From the NCBI RefSeq assembly GCF_006438725.1, contig NZ_RCZD01000014.1, positions 60,383-124,382 on the forward strand: DNA of 64,000 nucleotides. Direction: 5' to 3'. Below, in pieces: positions 20,327 through 30,134 of this stretch. This DNA is from Ewingella americana. Lineage in GTDB: Bacteria; Pseudomonadota; Gammaproteobacteria; Enterobacterales; Enterobacteriaceae. The position numbers and the translations under genes were made by a program. The notes under the pieces are model-generated. The model was not told the DNA's origin. It searched no databases and saw only the letters and a list, made by a program, of their open reading frames with translations. The stretch's first letter is position 1; each line of letters opens with the position of its first letter.

Positions 20327-21544
20327 ATGATGACGGGGATCTCCGGCAAACATATTGTGCTCGGTGTCAGTGGCGGCATTGCTGCTTACAAAGCACCTGA
20401 GCTGGTACGGCGCTTACGCGACAGGGGGGCTGAAGTGCGTGTGGTCATGACGGACGCAGCGAAATCCTTTATCACACCACTTAGCTTGCAAGCAGTGTCT
20501 GGGTATCCGGTGTCTGATGACCTGCTCGACCCTGCGGCCGAAGCAGCAATGGGGCACATTGAGTTAGGCAAATGGGCCGATCTGGTCCTGATTGCACCAG
20601 CGACGGCAGATTTGATTGCCCGCATGGCCGCAGGCATGGCCAACGACTTGCTGACTACCGTCTGTCTGGCAACCGCAGCGCCGATTGCCATCCTCCCCGC
20701 CATGAATCAACAAATGTACCGGGCGGCGGCCACCCAGGAAAATCTGCAGCGCCTTGCCCTTCGCGGTACGCTGTTATGGGGCCCAGACAGTGGCAGTCAG
20801 GCCTGTGGCGACGTCGGCCCTGGCCGAATGCTTGATCCTTTAGTGATTGTGGAGATGGCGAATGAACATTTCGCCCCGCGTCGTGACCTTGCCCATCTGA
20901 AGATCATGATCACCGCGGGCCCAACGCGTGAAGCCCTGGATCCGGTCAGGTTCATCACAAATCACAGTTCGGGTAAAATGGGGTTTGCTGTCGCTAAAGC
21001 CGCCGCCGATCGTGGTGCGCAGGTTACGCTGATTGCCGGGCCGGTAAGTCAGCCGACACCCGCGCATGTCACGCGTGTTGATGTAGAAAGTGCCCTCGAC
21101 ATGCAGCGAGCTGTTGAGGCGAGTATTACCTCACAGCACATTTTCATCTCCTGCGCGGCGGTTGCAGATTATCGTGCAGAAGCAATTTCCGATGAGAAAA
21201 TCAAAAAGCAAGGTGATGAAATCACACTGAAATTGGTGAAAAACCCTGACATTGTGGCCAGCATCGGCGCAATGAAAAGCCACCGTCCGTACGTCGTCGG
21301 ATTTGCCGCAGAAACCCAGAATGTGGAAGAATACGCACGGCAAAAACGAGTTCGTAAAAATCTGGACCTGATTTGCGCCAACGACGTTTCCCTCGCAGGG
21401 CATGGTTTCAATGGTGATACCAATGCTTTGCAGCTCTTTTGGCAGGATGGAGAGACCGTTTTGCCGCTTAGCGATAAAACCCTCCTTGGCCAACGTTTAC
21501 TTGATGAGATAGTCAGCCGTTATGAAGAAAAAAATAGACATTAA
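20327..21544 (+). CDS. coaBC: Bifunctional phosphopantothenoylcysteine decarboxylase / phosphopantothenate-cysteine ligase
   Basis: Two steps of coenzyme A synthesis in one 405-residue protein. The N-terminal flavoprotein CoaC half has [15 protein letters not shown] (about residue 14), [12 protein letters not shown] and PAMNQQMY (about 125). The C-terminal CoaB half has [14 protein letters not shown] (about 198) and [10 protein letters not shown]. Two adjacent ATGs (20327, 20330) are possible starts. The end overlaps dut by 23 bp, so dut is translationally coupled. With coaD nearby, two CoA-pathway loci lie within 4 kb. Confidence 0.96.
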   Translation: MMTGISGKHIVLGVSGGIAAYKAPELVRRLRDRGAEVRVVMTDAAKSFITPLSLQAVSGYPVSDDLLDPAAEAAMGHIELGKWADLVLIAPATADLIARMAAGMANDLLTTVCLATAAPIAILPAMNQQMYRAAATQENLQRLALRGTLLWGPDSGSQACGDVGPGRMLDPLVIVEMANEHFAPRRDLAHLKIMITAGPTREALDPVRFITNHSSGKMGFAVAKAAADRGAQVTLIAGPVSQPTPAHVTRVDVESALDMQRAVEASITSQHIFISCAAVADYRAEAISDEKIKKQGDEITLKLVKNPDIVASIGAMKSHRPYVVGFAAETQNVEEYARQKRVRKNLDLICANDVSLAGHGFNGDTNALQLFWQDGETVLPLSDKTLLGQRLLDEIVSRYEEKNRH

Positions 21545-21980
21545 GATTCTCGATCCGCGTATCGGTTCGACTTTTCCATTACCGGCTTACGCCACACCAG
21601 GTTCAGCCGGGCTTGATTTACGCGCCTGCCTTGATGCGGCCGTTGAATTAAAACCAGGTGAAACGACCCTGTTACCGACGGGTCTGGCTATTCATATCGG
21701 TGATGCTAATCTGGCGGCAGTTATTTTGCCTCGCTCGGGTCTCGGTCATAAACATGGTGTAGTGTTAGGCAACCTGGTAGGTCTGATCGACTCAGATTAT
21801 CAGGGACAGCTAATGGTTTCTGTCTGGAACCGTGGTCAGACAACTTTCATCATCGAACCCGGTGAGCGCATTGCCCAAATGGTCTTCGTGCCCGTCGTTC
21901 AGGCAGAATTCAATCTGGTGGAAGACTTCGAAAGCAGCGAACGCGGCGAAGGTGGCTTTGGCCATTCAGGACGCCAATAA
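21522..21980 (+). CDS. dut: Deoxyuridine 5'-triphosphate nucleotidohydrolase
   Basis: Hydrolyses dUTP to dUMP, keeping uracil out of DNA and supplying dTMP synthesis. 152 residues, homotrimer family with all five motifs: [10 protein letters not shown] (1), [10 protein letters not shown] (2), GLIDSDYQG (3, catalytic Asp), RIAQMVFVP (4) and [10 protein letters not shown] (5). Overlaps the coaBC end in another frame. Confidence 0.97.
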   Translation: MKKKIDIKILDPRIGSTFPLPAYATPGSAGLDLRACLDAAVELKPGETTLLPTGLAIHIGDANLAAVILPRSGLGHKHGVVLGNLVGLIDSDYQGQLMVSVWNRGQTTFIIEPGERIAQMVFVPVVQAEFNLVEDFESSERGEGGFGHSGRQ

Positions 21981-22034
21981 GAACCTGTTCAGCACCGCGT
22001 TACCCGCGATATTGAACAGATCCTTATCACTACC

Positions 22035-22123
22035 AGACCACATTGTAATACCCGAAGTCATTGAAGGGTATTGAACTAATAAGCCGCAGGATCGCTATGA
22101 TTCATGCGGCAAGCGTGTGGTCT
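22035..22123 (+). other. Possible branched RNA structure between dut and slmA
   Basis: AGACCACA (22035-22042) pairs with TGTGGTCT (22116-22123). Inside are AATACCC / GGGTATT (22047-22053 with 22066-22072) and GCCGCA / TGCGGC (about 22083-22110). Together they form a three-way-junction outline ending 40 bp before slmA. A hairpin CTGTTCA / TGAACAG (21985-22019) precedes it. The AATACCC...GGGTATT part resembles the ends of small intergenic repeats of enteric bacteria. Function not known. Confidence 0.4.
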
Positions 22124-22163
22124 CTTATGTTTTAAGCCGTTTTTAGCAAGGGTCTATTCAGAC

Positions 22164-22760
22164 ATGGCAGAAAAAGAAACTACCAAAAGGAACCGGCGTG
22201 AGGAGATTTTGCAGGCGTTAGCGCAAATGCTCCAGTCCAGCGATGGCAGCCAAAGGATCACAACGGCAAAGCTTGCCGCCAATGTTGGGGTATCTGAAGC
22301 TGCACTTTACCGTCATTTTCCCAGTAAAACGCGGATGTTCGATAGCCTGATTGAGTTTATCGAAGACAGTTTGATCACCCGTATTAACCTGATTTTGCAA
22401 GATGAGAAAGATACGCTAAACAGACTTCGCCTGATCCTGCTGCTCATTCTTGGCTTTGCGGAGCGCAATCCTGGCCTGACCCGTATTATCACCGGCCATG
22501 CATTGATGTTTGAACAGGACAGGCTTCAGGGCCGTATCAATCAGTTGTTTGAACGCATTGAGGTTCAGTTGAGACAAGTCTTGCGAGAGAAGAAAATGCG
22601 GGAAGGCAGCGGTTATACCTATGACGAAACGCTGCTGGCAAGCCAGCTACTGGCGTATTGCGAAGGCATGTTGTCACGCTTCGTTCGTTCAGAGTTTAAG
22701 TATCGCCCAACTCAGGATTTTGATACCCGTTGGCCGCTGATAGCCGCACAATTGCAGTAA
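22164..22760 (+). CDS. slmA: Nucleoid occlusion factor SlmA
   Basis: TetR-family DNA-binding protein that binds chromosomal sites and antagonises FtsZ assembly over the nucleoid. 198 residues, the same length as E. coli. N-terminal [15 protein letters not shown], then helix-turn-helix (about 30-52, ending [18 protein letters not shown]), and a mostly helical dimerisation domain. The ATG at 22164 is chosen over an in-frame start 20 codons earlier because it restores the family N-terminus. Confidence 0.96.
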   Translation: MAEKETTKRNRREEILQALAQMLQSSDGSQRITTAKLAANVGVSEAALYRHFPSKTRMFDSLIEFIEDSLITRINLILQDEKDTLNRLRLILLLILGFAERNPGLTRIITGHALMFEQDRLQGRINQLFERIEVQLRQVLREKKMREGSGYTYDETLLASQLLAYCEGMLSRFVRSEFKYRPTQDFDTRWPLIAAQLQ

Positions 22761-22780
22761 ATCGGTATACTTTGTATGAG

Positions 22781-22807
22781 AAAAGGGCCTTATGGCCCTT
22801 TTGTTTT
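22781..22807 (+). terminator. Intrinsic terminator after slmA
   Basis: Stem AAAAGGGCC / GGCCCTTTT around TTAT, then TTTTG-rich sequence. It also has A-rich flanks, so it may stop the convergent membrane-protein operon too. Confidence 0.85.
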
Positions 22808-22813
22808 TTGTGC

Positions 22814-23347
22814 TCAGGGAAGAATGCGTTTACCTTTTGCATCAAGAAGATACGTCAGTAAAGCCGTACCCTCCTTGTCGACCCGGAATTCACCATAGCG
22901 GGCGCCAGCAAAACGTTCTGCATGCCCTTCCTGGAAGAAATAGCTCCGGGTGCCAATGTTGAGTCCGTGCTCAGAAAAGTGATATTTCATCACCACGTCC
23001 TGCGCCCGCAATATCTGTCCGTGGTCAAACTCCGCCCGAACAGCGCGGCGCTGCGCATCCAGTTCCACAATGACTGTCCCGCTTGCAGGCACGCACGCTG
23101 CCCCTGAATCATGACAGGCATCGTTTTGCGCTTGCAGTTGCTGCTGAAGTGATTGGGTAATGGCGTAACGCAGCGCCATATAATCGCCCTGCATCAGCGA
23201 GCGTGGATCAACAGGCGCCAGCTCTAAAATCACCACAGCCCCATTTTTAAGCAATTGTTCTTTTTGATAAACCGATAGGTTGGTGGCGATAAGCACGAGC
23301 AGCACCACGCCACCAGCCAGCCACTTCATCCAGTGTTTAGTTTTCAT
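22814..23347 (-). CDS. GDYXXLXY-domain membrane-anchored protein
   Basis: 177 residues. One N-terminal membrane helix (about residues 9-24, WLAGGVVLLVLIATNLSV) and an outside domain with the name-giving GDYMALRY near residue 62. Function is unknown; such proteins are usually encoded beside DUF2157/DUF4401 membrane proteins, as here. The ATG at 23347 overlaps the end of the upstream gene by 11 bp in another frame, implying coupling. A Cys pair in the middle (DACHDSGAACVP) could form a periplasmic disulfide, which is inference. Confidence 0.8.
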   Translation of the reverse strand: MKTKHWMKWLAGGVVLLVLIATNLSVYQKEQLLKNGAVVILELAPVDPRSLMQGDYMALRYAITQSLQQQLQAQNDACHDSGAACVPASGTVIVELDAQRRAVRAEFDHGQILRAQDVVMKYHFSEHGLNIGTRSYFFQEGHAERFAGARYGEFRVDKEGTALLTYLLDAKGKRILP

Positions 23348-25541
23348 TAGCGGCTCCACTGCTGGCTGGCAGTAATTTTTTCGCCGCCATCGCCAGCCCC
23401 AGGAGCACAAAGCCCGAGATCAGCAACAGCACCGATTTTTGCAACAAGGTAACGCTGAGGAAGAAGTACCAGTCGATGAGATACAGCATCAGGAAGCAAC
23501 CGGACACCACCAGCCATCCTCGACTTCCCCTCTGGCGGGCAACCAGTAAAAGCGCCAGCCCAAAACCAATTCCCGGTGCAAAAATAGCCATGGCTGCACA
23601 GATAATGGCGGCTGGAAGATACACTACCGTTGCCCGTGACCGGAAAGCACCAGCCTGAACCACCCCGCTCACCACTAAACCAGCGGCGATGCCAAAGCCC
23701 ATAACGGCAGGAAGATAAGCCGTCACCGAATCGTCCCAGATTAATTCGTCAACAAAATCGGAGTGGACGCCGGCCAGACACAGCAGCATCAGGGCGGTCG
23801 GGATACCGTACATCAGGGAAGCCACTCTCTCCCGGTTAACGCTCTCCTGTCGGGAGATAATCCACAGCCAGAACGCCACAATGCAGGCCACCAGCAACGA
23901 TAACAGACTGACAGCAAACCGTGGTGGCAGAGACACGCTGGCGCTGACACCCGAAGATACAACCAGAATGGAGACAAACGCAGTCACTGCCATAAAGCGA
24001 TACATCTGGTTCGGCATGGAAAGCGCCATCAATGCCAGCACCGGCAGGAACCAGAGCGACCCGAGAATAAAACTCTCGTCCCATCGAGGATCAACCAGTA
24101 AATAGACGCCGAGGCATAACCCGCAGGTGGCTGCGATGGCCCAGGCCAAACCGATATGCTGCTTGCCGATACCCTGCGCCCGCAAAAGCACGGCAGCCAG
24201 CACGGCGATCGCTAATGAAGGAATGATCAGGGTGATGCCACTTAGGCTATCCAGTAAGTCAGAGACGTAAAGTATCAACCCCAGCAGCAAAAGAATAATC
24301 AGCGCCGCCGCCCAGCCACCAGCCGCCAGCACCGCACGTAAATACCACGGCAAGTCATCGGAGTGATCGCGCTGCTCAATGCTTGTCACCTGCTCGTCGT
24401 TAAGAAGTTGATGCTGTCGAAGTTCACACAGCAGGTCGTCCATCTCGCTGGGCGTGATATCAGCCACTTGCTGTGGGTACAACTTACGCCGCCAATGCAA
24501 CAATACTGCACCACCGCCCGCCAGCCATAGCGCCATCAAACACCCCGCAGCAAAAAGCGTTCCGACGTCCCAGGAACGATCAAACAGCTGCATGATCACG
24601 GCACATCCAACGAGCATGACGCTTATCACGCCCAGCGTGAGCACACATAAATCCGGGCGCCGGTAGTGATAATAAAAATATCCGGCCAGCAGGGTCACGG
24701 CCCAGATAAGCAGGGATATTTTACTGGCGTACTCACTGCCCCAATATGAGACAGCCTCGGCGGCGGCGGGCGTGATTGTCATCAGCAGGTAGGCCGCCAT
24801 CACCCGTGGCATCCAGCGGCGTGCCAGCCAGCTATGCGGGTCTTTCCTTGCCGCACGTTCAGATAACGTTTCGCGCAGGATCAGTAAAATCCCCTGAATG
24901 GCGAAATAGGCGTAAAGCGTGGTATCAGCCAGCCACGAGAAATGCGTCAGCATGACATCATCAAACAGGGATACCGCACGGCTGGCGTAATAGAGCTGGA
25001 AGGTCAGATTGGCGATCACCCAGGTGCAAAACCACAGGGCATTTTGGCGACCAATCAGTGCCAACGGCAGGAGAATACATGCCCATGCGCGAAACAGCTC
25101 CCAGCTGTCGGCACCGGTCTGGTATATCTGCCCATACAGTGCAAATAGTCCGCCAAAACTCAGCCCCAATGCCAAAAGTGCCACACGTGATACGGTGTCA
25201 TACCAGCGTAACCAAACCACCACGGCCAGCGCAATAATCAGTAATTCTGCCAGCGCAAATTTCGCTATCTTCGGCATCGCGGCCCAATTCCAGGCGATGA
25301 AAAATATCGCGCCCGCGACCAGCGCCAACACCCCTAACAGAGCGAGAAACAGCGTCAGGAATTTGCGCCAACCCGAGATGTCAGGCTGTACGCCACAATG
25401 AATGAGGATTTGTTGGTAAGCAGCCGGCGTTAACCGGCTGGCTTCGGTAGGGGGAGTATTCACTAACGTTGAGAGAGAACGGCAAAGATGTTCTGCCGCC
25501 CCGGAAGGCATAACACCATTCTTATGAGACGACAGATCCAT
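23337..25541 (-). CDS. DUF2157-DUF4401 fusion, polytopic membrane protein
   Basis: 734 residues with some 20 hydrophobic helices. After about 50 soluble residues the first half (about 50-350) looks like DUF2157 (FFIAWNWAAMPKIAK, LYGQIYQTGAD). A cytoplasmic linker (about 370-410, LLCELRQHQLLNDEQ) leads into a second half resembling DUF4401. In many genomes these are separate genes; here they are one. AAGGAAG precedes the ATG. Operon with the GDYXXLXY gene; the pair is placed between slmA and pyrE, which are neighbours in E. coli. Role unknown. Confidence 0.78.
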   Translation of the reverse strand: MDLSSHKNGVMPSGAAEHLCRSLSTLVNTPPTEASRLTPAAYQQILIHCGVQPDISGWRKFLTLFLALLGVLALVAGAIFFIAWNWAAMPKIAKFALAELLIIALAVVVWLRWYDTVSRVALLALGLSFGGLFALYGQIYQTGADSWELFRAWACILLPLALIGRQNALWFCTWVIANLTFQLYYASRAVSLFDDVMLTHFSWLADTTLYAYFAIQGILLILRETLSERAARKDPHSWLARRWMPRVMAAYLLMTITPAAAEAVSYWGSEYASKISLLIWAVTLLAGYFYYHYRRPDLCVLTLGVISVMLVGCAVIMQLFDRSWDVGTLFAAGCLMALWLAGGGAVLLHWRRKLYPQQVADITPSEMDDLLCELRQHQLLNDEQVTSIEQRDHSDDLPWYLRAVLAAGGWAAALIILLLLGLILYVSDLLDSLSGITLIIPSLAIAVLAAVLLRAQGIGKQHIGLAWAIAATCGLCLGVYLLVDPRWDESFILGSLWFLPVLALMALSMPNQMYRFMAVTAFVSILVVSSGVSASVSLPPRFAVSLLSLLVACIVAFWLWIISRQESVNRERVASLMYGIPTALMLLCLAGVHSDFVDELIWDDSVTAYLPAVMGFGIAAGLVVSGVVQAGAFRSRATVVYLPAAIICAAMAIFAPGIGFGLALLLVARQRGSRGWLVVSGCFLMLYLIDWYFFLSVTLLQKSVLLLISGFVLLGLAMAAKKLLPASSGAANEN

Positions 25542-25573
25542 ACTGACTTCCTTGCAGGGTTATAGACGACGCA

Positions 25574-26215
25574 TTAGATGCCGTATTTTTGCTGATAAGC
25601 GCGGACTGATGCCAGGTGGTCAGCCATTTCGGTTTTCTCTTCCAGATACGCAATCAGGTCGGTCAGGGTAATAATCGAGATCACCTTACAGTGATAATCA
25701 CGCTCAACTTCCTGAATCGCTGAAATATCAGCACGCCCGCGTTCTTGACGGTCGAGTGAAATCATCACGCCCGCCAGGGTTGCCTGATGTTTAGCGATGA
25801 TCGCCATGGATTCACGGATAGCAGTACCGGCAGTGATCACATCATCCACCAGCATAACGCGGCCTTGCAACGGGCTACCGACCAGCAATCCACCTTCGCC
25901 GTGATCTTTGGCTTCTTTACGGTTGAAACAATAAGGAACATCACGATCGTGATGTTCTGCCAGCGCGACTGCCGTGGTGGTGGCAATCGGAATACCTTTG
26001 TAAGCCGGTCCGAAGAGTAAATCGAAATCAATATGAGAGTCCATCAAGGCTTCGGCATAGAAGCGCCCCAATAACGCCAGGTCACGCCCGGTATTGAACA
26101 AACCCGCATTGAAGAAGTAAGGACTGATGCGGCCAGACTTCAACGTAAACTCGCCAAATTTCAAAACCTGCTTGTTCAATGCGAACTCAATAAACTGGCG
26201 CTGATAGGCTTTCAT
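25574..26215 (-). CDS. pyrE: Orotate phosphoribosyltransferase
   Basis: Joins orotate and PRPP to make OMP in pyrimidine synthesis. 213 residues, as in E. coli. Seen: [17 protein letters not shown] near residue 20 (orotate/PRPP contacts), the [10 protein letters not shown] loop (about 70) and the PRPP-binding [13 protein letters not shown] (about 120). Downstream of rph with the attenuator hairpin in the 86-bp gap. Confidence 0.97.
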   Translation of the reverse strand: MKAYQRQFIEFALNKQVLKFGEFTLKSGRISPYFFNAGLFNTGRDLALLGRFYAEALMDSHIDFDLLFGPAYKGIPIATTTAVALAEHHDRDVPYCFNRKEAKDHGEGGLLVGSPLQGRVMLVDDVITAGTAIRESMAIIAKHQATLAGVMISLDRQERGRADISAIQEVERDYHCKVISIITLTDLIAYLEEKTEMADHLASVRAYQQKYGI

Positions 26216-26270
26216 GGGTGTATCTCCTCTCTAAACTGTTCTCATCTGACATTGTCGGCCAACAGGCCAT

Positions 26271-26296
26271 AAAAAAGGCGACTTCTCAGCCGCCTT
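26271..26296 (-). terminator. pyrE attenuator in the rph-pyrE gap
   Basis: On the minus strand AAGGCGGCU-GAGA-AGUCGCCUU followed by six U. The hairpin begins only about six bases after the rph stop, so ribosomes finishing rph can mask it. This matches the known UTP-sensitive attenuation of pyrE in enteric bacteria. Confidence 0.85.
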
Positions 26297-26301
26297 AAAA
26301 A

Positions 26302-27018
26302 CTATTCCGCCAGCGCCGCTTTCTGCGCTGCAAAGATAGTGTTGATTCCCTCTCGTGCCAGGGATAACAAACTCAGTAACTCTTCATGGCTAAACGGCTC
26401 ACCTTCTGCCGTGCCCTGAACTTCAATCATGCGACCGTCTTCCATCATCACCACATTCATGTCAGTTTCTGCGGCAGAATCTTCAACATACTCAAGGTCA
26501 CACAACGCTTCACCTTTCACGATACCGACGGAAACAGCAGCCACCAGACCTTTCATCGGATTAGCTTTTAGTTTACCTGCGGCAACCAACTTGTTCAGCG
26601 CATCGGCTAATGCGACGCAGGCACCGGAAATCGACGCAGTACGGGTGCCGCCATCGGCCTGCAGGACGTCGCAGTCCAGCGTGATAGTGAATTCACCGAG
26701 TTTTTTCAAATCAACAGCCGCGCGCAGGGAGCGGGCAATCAAACGTTGGATCTCCAGAGTACGGCCACCCTGTTTGCCTTTGGCGGCTTCACGGAAATTA
26801 CGGGTGTGCGTTGAGCGTGGCAACATACCGTATTCGGCAGTGATCCAGCCCTGACCCTGGCCTTTCAGAAAGCGCGGAACACCCTCTTCAACCGTAGCGG
26901 TACAAAGCACTTTGGTATCACCAAATTCCACTAAAACTGAGCCTTCAGCATGTTTGGTATAGTTACGGGTCAGTGTCAGGGGGCGCACCTGTTGTGCATT
27001 TCGGCCTGCTGGACGCAT
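26302..27018 (-). CDS. rph: Ribonuclease PH
   Basis: Phosphate-dependent 3'-5' exoribonuclease that trims tRNA 3' ends. 238 residues, full length (the common E. coli K-12 strains carry a frameshift near its end). Seen: [52 protein letters not shown] near 63-80, and the phosphate/RNA-site [15 protein letters not shown] near 115. Its translation end lies next to the pyrE attenuator and so also tunes pyrE. Divergent from yicC. Confidence 0.97.
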   Translation of the reverse strand: MRPAGRNAQQVRPLTLTRNYTKHAEGSVLVEFGDTKVLCTATVEEGVPRFLKGQGQGWITAEYGMLPRSTHTRNFREAAKGKQGGRTLEIQRLIARSLRAAVDLKKLGEFTITLDCDVLQADGGTRTASISGACVALADALNKLVAAGKLKANPMKGLVAAVSVGIVKGEALCDLEYVEDSAAETDMNVVMMEDGRMIEVQGTAEGEPFSHEELLSLLSLAREGINTIFAAQKAALAE

Positions 27019-27144
27019 GGGTTGATCTCCGGGTCGCGATTCATGTTTGGCTGCGCATTATACGGGCTTCATCAGGTAATGCCTATCATGACCCGCCCAC
27101 CGAAGCTATAATCGCTTCATCTTTACATTAACAGGTACGCAGAT

Positions 27145-28008
27145 ATGATCCGAAGTATGACCGCTTATGCCCGCCGCGAAATTAAGGGTAGCTGGGGTAG
27201 CGCAGCGTGGGAACTCCGCTCGGTAAACCAACGTTATCTCGAAACTTATATCCGTCTGCCAGAGCAATTTCGCAGCCTGGAGCCGGTTGTCCGCGAACGC
27301 ATTCGTGCCCGCCTGACCCGAGGCAAAGTCGAATGCAACCTGCGTTTTGATCTCGACCCTGGCGCGCAAAGCGCGCTGCAACTAAATGAAAAACTGGCCA
27401 AACAGCTGGTTGAAGCGGCGCAATGGGTCAAAATGCAAAGCGACGAAGGCGAAATTAATCCGCTGGAAGTGCTGCGCTGGCCGGGTGTGATGCTGGCGGA
27501 AGAGCAGGATTTAGATGCAATCAGCACCGAACTGCTATTGGCGCTGGATGTTGCCATTGATGACTTCATCGCGGCCCGCGAAAGCGAAGGCGCTGCGCTG
27601 AAAGTGATGATCGAACAGCGTCTGGACGGTGTCAGCGCCGAAGTGGTGAAAGTGCGGGCACATATGCCTAATATTCTACAATGGCAGCGCGAGCGCTTGA
27701 TCAGCAAGCTGGAAGATGCGCAGGTTCAGTTGGAAAATACCCGTCTGGAACAGGAACTGGTTCTGATGGCGCAACGTGTTGACGTAGCTGAAGAGCTGGA
27801 CAGACTGGAAGCGCATGTCAAAGAAACGCACAAAATCATGAAGAAAGAAGAGGCTGTCGGCCGCCGTCTGGACTTCATGATGCAGGAATTCAACCGTGAG
27901 TCGAATACCCTGGCTTCCAAGTCGATCAATTCTGATGTCACAACCTCAGCCATCGAGCTGAAAGTGTTGATCGAACAAATGCGCGAACAGATTCAGAATA
28001 TCGAGTAA
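27145..28008 (+). CDS. yicC: YicC-family endoribonuclease
   Basis: 287 residues, same length as E. coli YicC. N-terminal MIRSMTAYARRE, middle coiled-coil region rich in Glu/Arg (about 150-230) and the conserved end FNRESNTLASKSINSDVT. Members are metal-dependent endoribonucleases linked to small-RNA turnover and stationary-phase survival. Followed by a strong hairpin terminator. Confidence 0.93.
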   Translation: MIRSMTAYARREIKGSWGSAAWELRSVNQRYLETYIRLPEQFRSLEPVVRERIRARLTRGKVECNLRFDLDPGAQSALQLNEKLAKQLVEAAQWVKMQSDEGEINPLEVLRWPGVMLAEEQDLDAISTELLLALDVAIDDFIAARESEGAALKVMIEQRLDGVSAEVVKVRAHMPNILQWQRERLISKLEDAQVQLENTRLEQELVLMAQRVDVAEELDRLEAHVKETHKIMKKEEAVGRRLDFMMQEFNRESNTLASKSINSDVTTSAIELKVLIEQMREQIQNIE

Positions 28009-28028
28009 TTTCAGTTGATTGAAATAAT

Positions 28029-28058
28029 AAAAAGCCCGCATTCAATCGCGGGCTTTTT
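28029..28058. terminator. Bidirectional terminator between yicC and the fabF paralogue
   Basis: Stem AAAAAGCCCGC / GCGGGCTTTTT, 11 bp, loop ATTCAATC. It sits between two convergent genes with A and T runs on both flanks. Confidence 0.9.
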
Positions 28059-28085
28059 ACGTTTAGAACCTGGAAAACCGTCGAA

Positions 28086-29360
28086 TCAGTTTTCCCAACG
28101 CTTCAACAGTACGCAAGCATTGACGCCACCGAAACCGAAACCGTTAGACAGTGCATAAGTGATGGCATGCGGCTGTGCGGTGTTACCAATAATGTTCAGG
28201 CCTTCAGCCACTGGATCTTTATTTTCCAGATTCAGCGTTGGCGGCACGATTTGGTCGCGGATAGCCAGAATAGTGAAGATGGTTTCCAGACCACCCGCCG
28301 CACCCAGCAAATGACCGGTCGCCGATTTGGTCGAGGTCACCGCCAGTTTACCGTCAGTGCCGAACAGAGTTTTTATCGCGTTGATTTCACCCAAATCGCC
28401 CACTGGCGTTGATGTCGCATGTGCATTCAGATGCTGTATATCCGCAGGCTGTAAGCCGGCCTGACGCAAAGCAATTCTCATTGCACGACCTGCCCCGTTG
28501 CCATCTTCGGCACCGGATGTCATGTGATAAGCATCACCGCTGGTACCATAACCGACGATTTCAGCCAAGATGGTCGCGCCACGTGCTTTGGCATGTTCCA
28601 GCTCTTCAATCACCAGCATGCCTGCACCTTCACCCATCACAAAACCGTCACGTGCACTATCGAAAGGGCGTGAGGCTTTTTCGGGGTGATCAGTATGGCC
28701 GGAGGACATGGCCTTAGCCGCTGCAAAACCACCCAGACTGACCGTATCGATAGCCGCTTCAGCACCACCGCACAACGCCACATCAGCTTCGTCATTACGA
28801 ATCAAACGCACGGCATCACCAATCGCCTGAACACCGGCTGCACAAGCCGTTACCGGCGCGCCAATCGGGCCTTTAAATTGGTGCTTAATGGAAACCTGAC
28901 CCGCTGCCAGATTCACCAGGAATGACGGAATGGTGAAAGGTGACAAACGTTTGGCACCACGGCTGTCGTTGGTGCGTACCGCATGTGCGATAGCCGGGAA
29001 ACCACCGATACCGGAACCGATCACGGTCGCCGTGCGTTCCTGCTGTTCTGGGGTTTCCGCTTTCCAACCCGCATTGGTAATGGCCATATCCGCTGCTGCC
29101 ATGGCGAACAGAATGAAACGGTCCATTTTTTTCTGATCTTTCGGTACGACAAACAGATCTGGCTCAAAACCCGACTCAGGGTCTTGCTCTTTGGTTAACA
29201 CTTGCCCGCCGATTTTCACCGACAAAGTTTCAACGATTTCATCAGGCAACACGCGAATACCGGACTGGCCCGCCAGGAGGCGTTTCCAGATAGTTTCGAT
29301 ATCGCAGCCCAGAGGACTCACAGCCCCCATGCCGGTAATAACCACTCGACGATGAGTCAT
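28086..29360 (-). CDS. Beta-ketoacyl-ACP synthase II paralogue (FabF-like)
   Basis: 424-residue thiolase-fold condensing enzyme. The Cys-His-His triad is intact: TACAAGVQAIGDA (about residue 171), NAHATSTPVGD (about 310) and KSATGHLLGAAGG (about 345). Such enzymes extend acyl-ACP with malonyl-ACP. It stands alone, away from any fab cluster, and its only partner is the TetR gene upstream on the same strand. It is therefore more likely an accessory or regulated FabF than the housekeeping copy, though the latter cannot be excluded. E. coli has no gene like it here. Confidence 0.88.
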   Translation of the reverse strand: MTHRRVVITGMGAVSPLGCDIETIWKRLLAGQSGIRVLPDEIVETLSVKIGGQVLTKEQDPESGFEPDLFVVPKDQKKMDRFILFAMAAADMAITNAGWKAETPEQQERTATVIGSGIGGFPAIAHAVRTNDSRGAKRLSPFTIPSFLVNLAAGQVSIKHQFKGPIGAPVTACAAGVQAIGDAVRLIRNDEADVALCGGAEAAIDTVSLGGFAAAKAMSSGHTDHPEKASRPFDSARDGFVMGEGAGMLVIEELEHAKARGATILAEIVGYGTSGDAYHMTSGAEDGNGAGRAMRIALRQAGLQPADIQHLNAHATSTPVGDLGEINAIKTLFGTDGKLAVTSTKSATGHLLGAAGGLETIFTILAIRDQIVPPTLNLENKDPVAEGLNIIGNTAQPHAITYALSNGFGFGGVNACVLLKRWEN

Positions 29361-29439
29361 AAAAGGTTCCTCTTTCTTTCTATACGTTCATTTGATGCGC
29401 TGAATCGCTGAAAAATAGGTCAGCCACAGCGGGAAGTTA

Positions 29440-29456
29440 TGTCATAAGGAATGACA
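29440..29456. promoter_or_regulatory. 17-bp palindrome before the fabF paralogue, candidate TetR operator
   Basis: TGTCAT-AAGGA-ATGACA, perfect 6-bp arms, in the 153-bp gap between the TetR gene and the FabF-like gene. Arm length and spacing fit a TetR-family operator. Binding by the neighbouring regulator is inference. Confidence 0.45.
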
Positions 29457-29513
29457 GTATGTGATGAATTACGATTTTGCAAACCCGTAACCCTGAAAAT
29501 CTTGTCTCCGCCA

Positions 29514-30134
29514 CTAATTCGACAGACTGCGTAATACCAGGGAAGTAATAGCTATCACGCGTTCTTCCAACTGCTCCGGCGTCTTTTGCTCAAGCATTAG
29601 GGGATGGGAAAACGGTGTCATTGCGCTGGTGATCGCCAGACAGACTTCATCCAGGGGCGTTTTACGTTCAAACTCTCCCGACTCTCTGCCATCGACGATA
29701 ACCTGCTGGATAATACTGTATATCTCAGCACGATGATTTTGCGCAGAAGTCCAGCGCTGTGCCGCCGCGGCCACCGCAATATCGTGCAGTTTGCGGTCTT
29801 CAAAAAACAGATCCAGACTTTTGCTCATCAGCGCCTTAAAGATAATCCGAAGGCGTAATGTCGCGGACTCATTGCTATCAGCAATCTCGCGCAACGCGTG
29901 ATCTATTTGCCCAACGCGCTGTGAACAAACAGCTTCACCAATTGCTTGTTTTGACTCAAAAAACTTATAAATATATGCGCTGGAAACCCCGATGGCTTTT
30001 GCCAGATCGGCTACTGACGTTTTGGCGTAACCGTAGTGACGGAAATGGTCAAAAGCAGCATTAATGATCTGTTCGCGCCGTTCATGTTCTGCTGGTCCGC
30101 GCTGCGTTAATACAGCCGGAATGTCAGGCTTCAT
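29514..30134 (-). CDS. TetR/AcrR-family transcriptional regulator
   Basis: 206 residues. N-terminal DNA-binding domain (about residues 18-65) with the helix-turn-helix ending AKAIGVSSAYIYKFFESK, and a helical ligand-binding domain of no clear class. ATG 30134 has GGAGGAATGC before it; the longer open frame (to 30239) lacks such a site. The fabF-like gene follows on the same strand after 153 bp, so that gene is the probable target. Ligand unknown; an acyl compound would fit the neighbour, by inference only. Confidence 0.87.
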   Translation of the reverse strand: MKPDIPAVLTQRGPAEHERREQIINAAFDHFRHYGYAKTSVADLAKAIGVSSAYIYKFFESKQAIGEAVCSQRVGQIDHALREIADSNESATLRLRIIFKALMSKSLDLFFEDRKLHDIAVAAAAQRWTSAQNHRAEIYSIIQQVIVDGRESGEFERKTPLDEVCLAITSAMTPFSHPLMLEQKTPEQLEERVIAITSLVLRSLSN

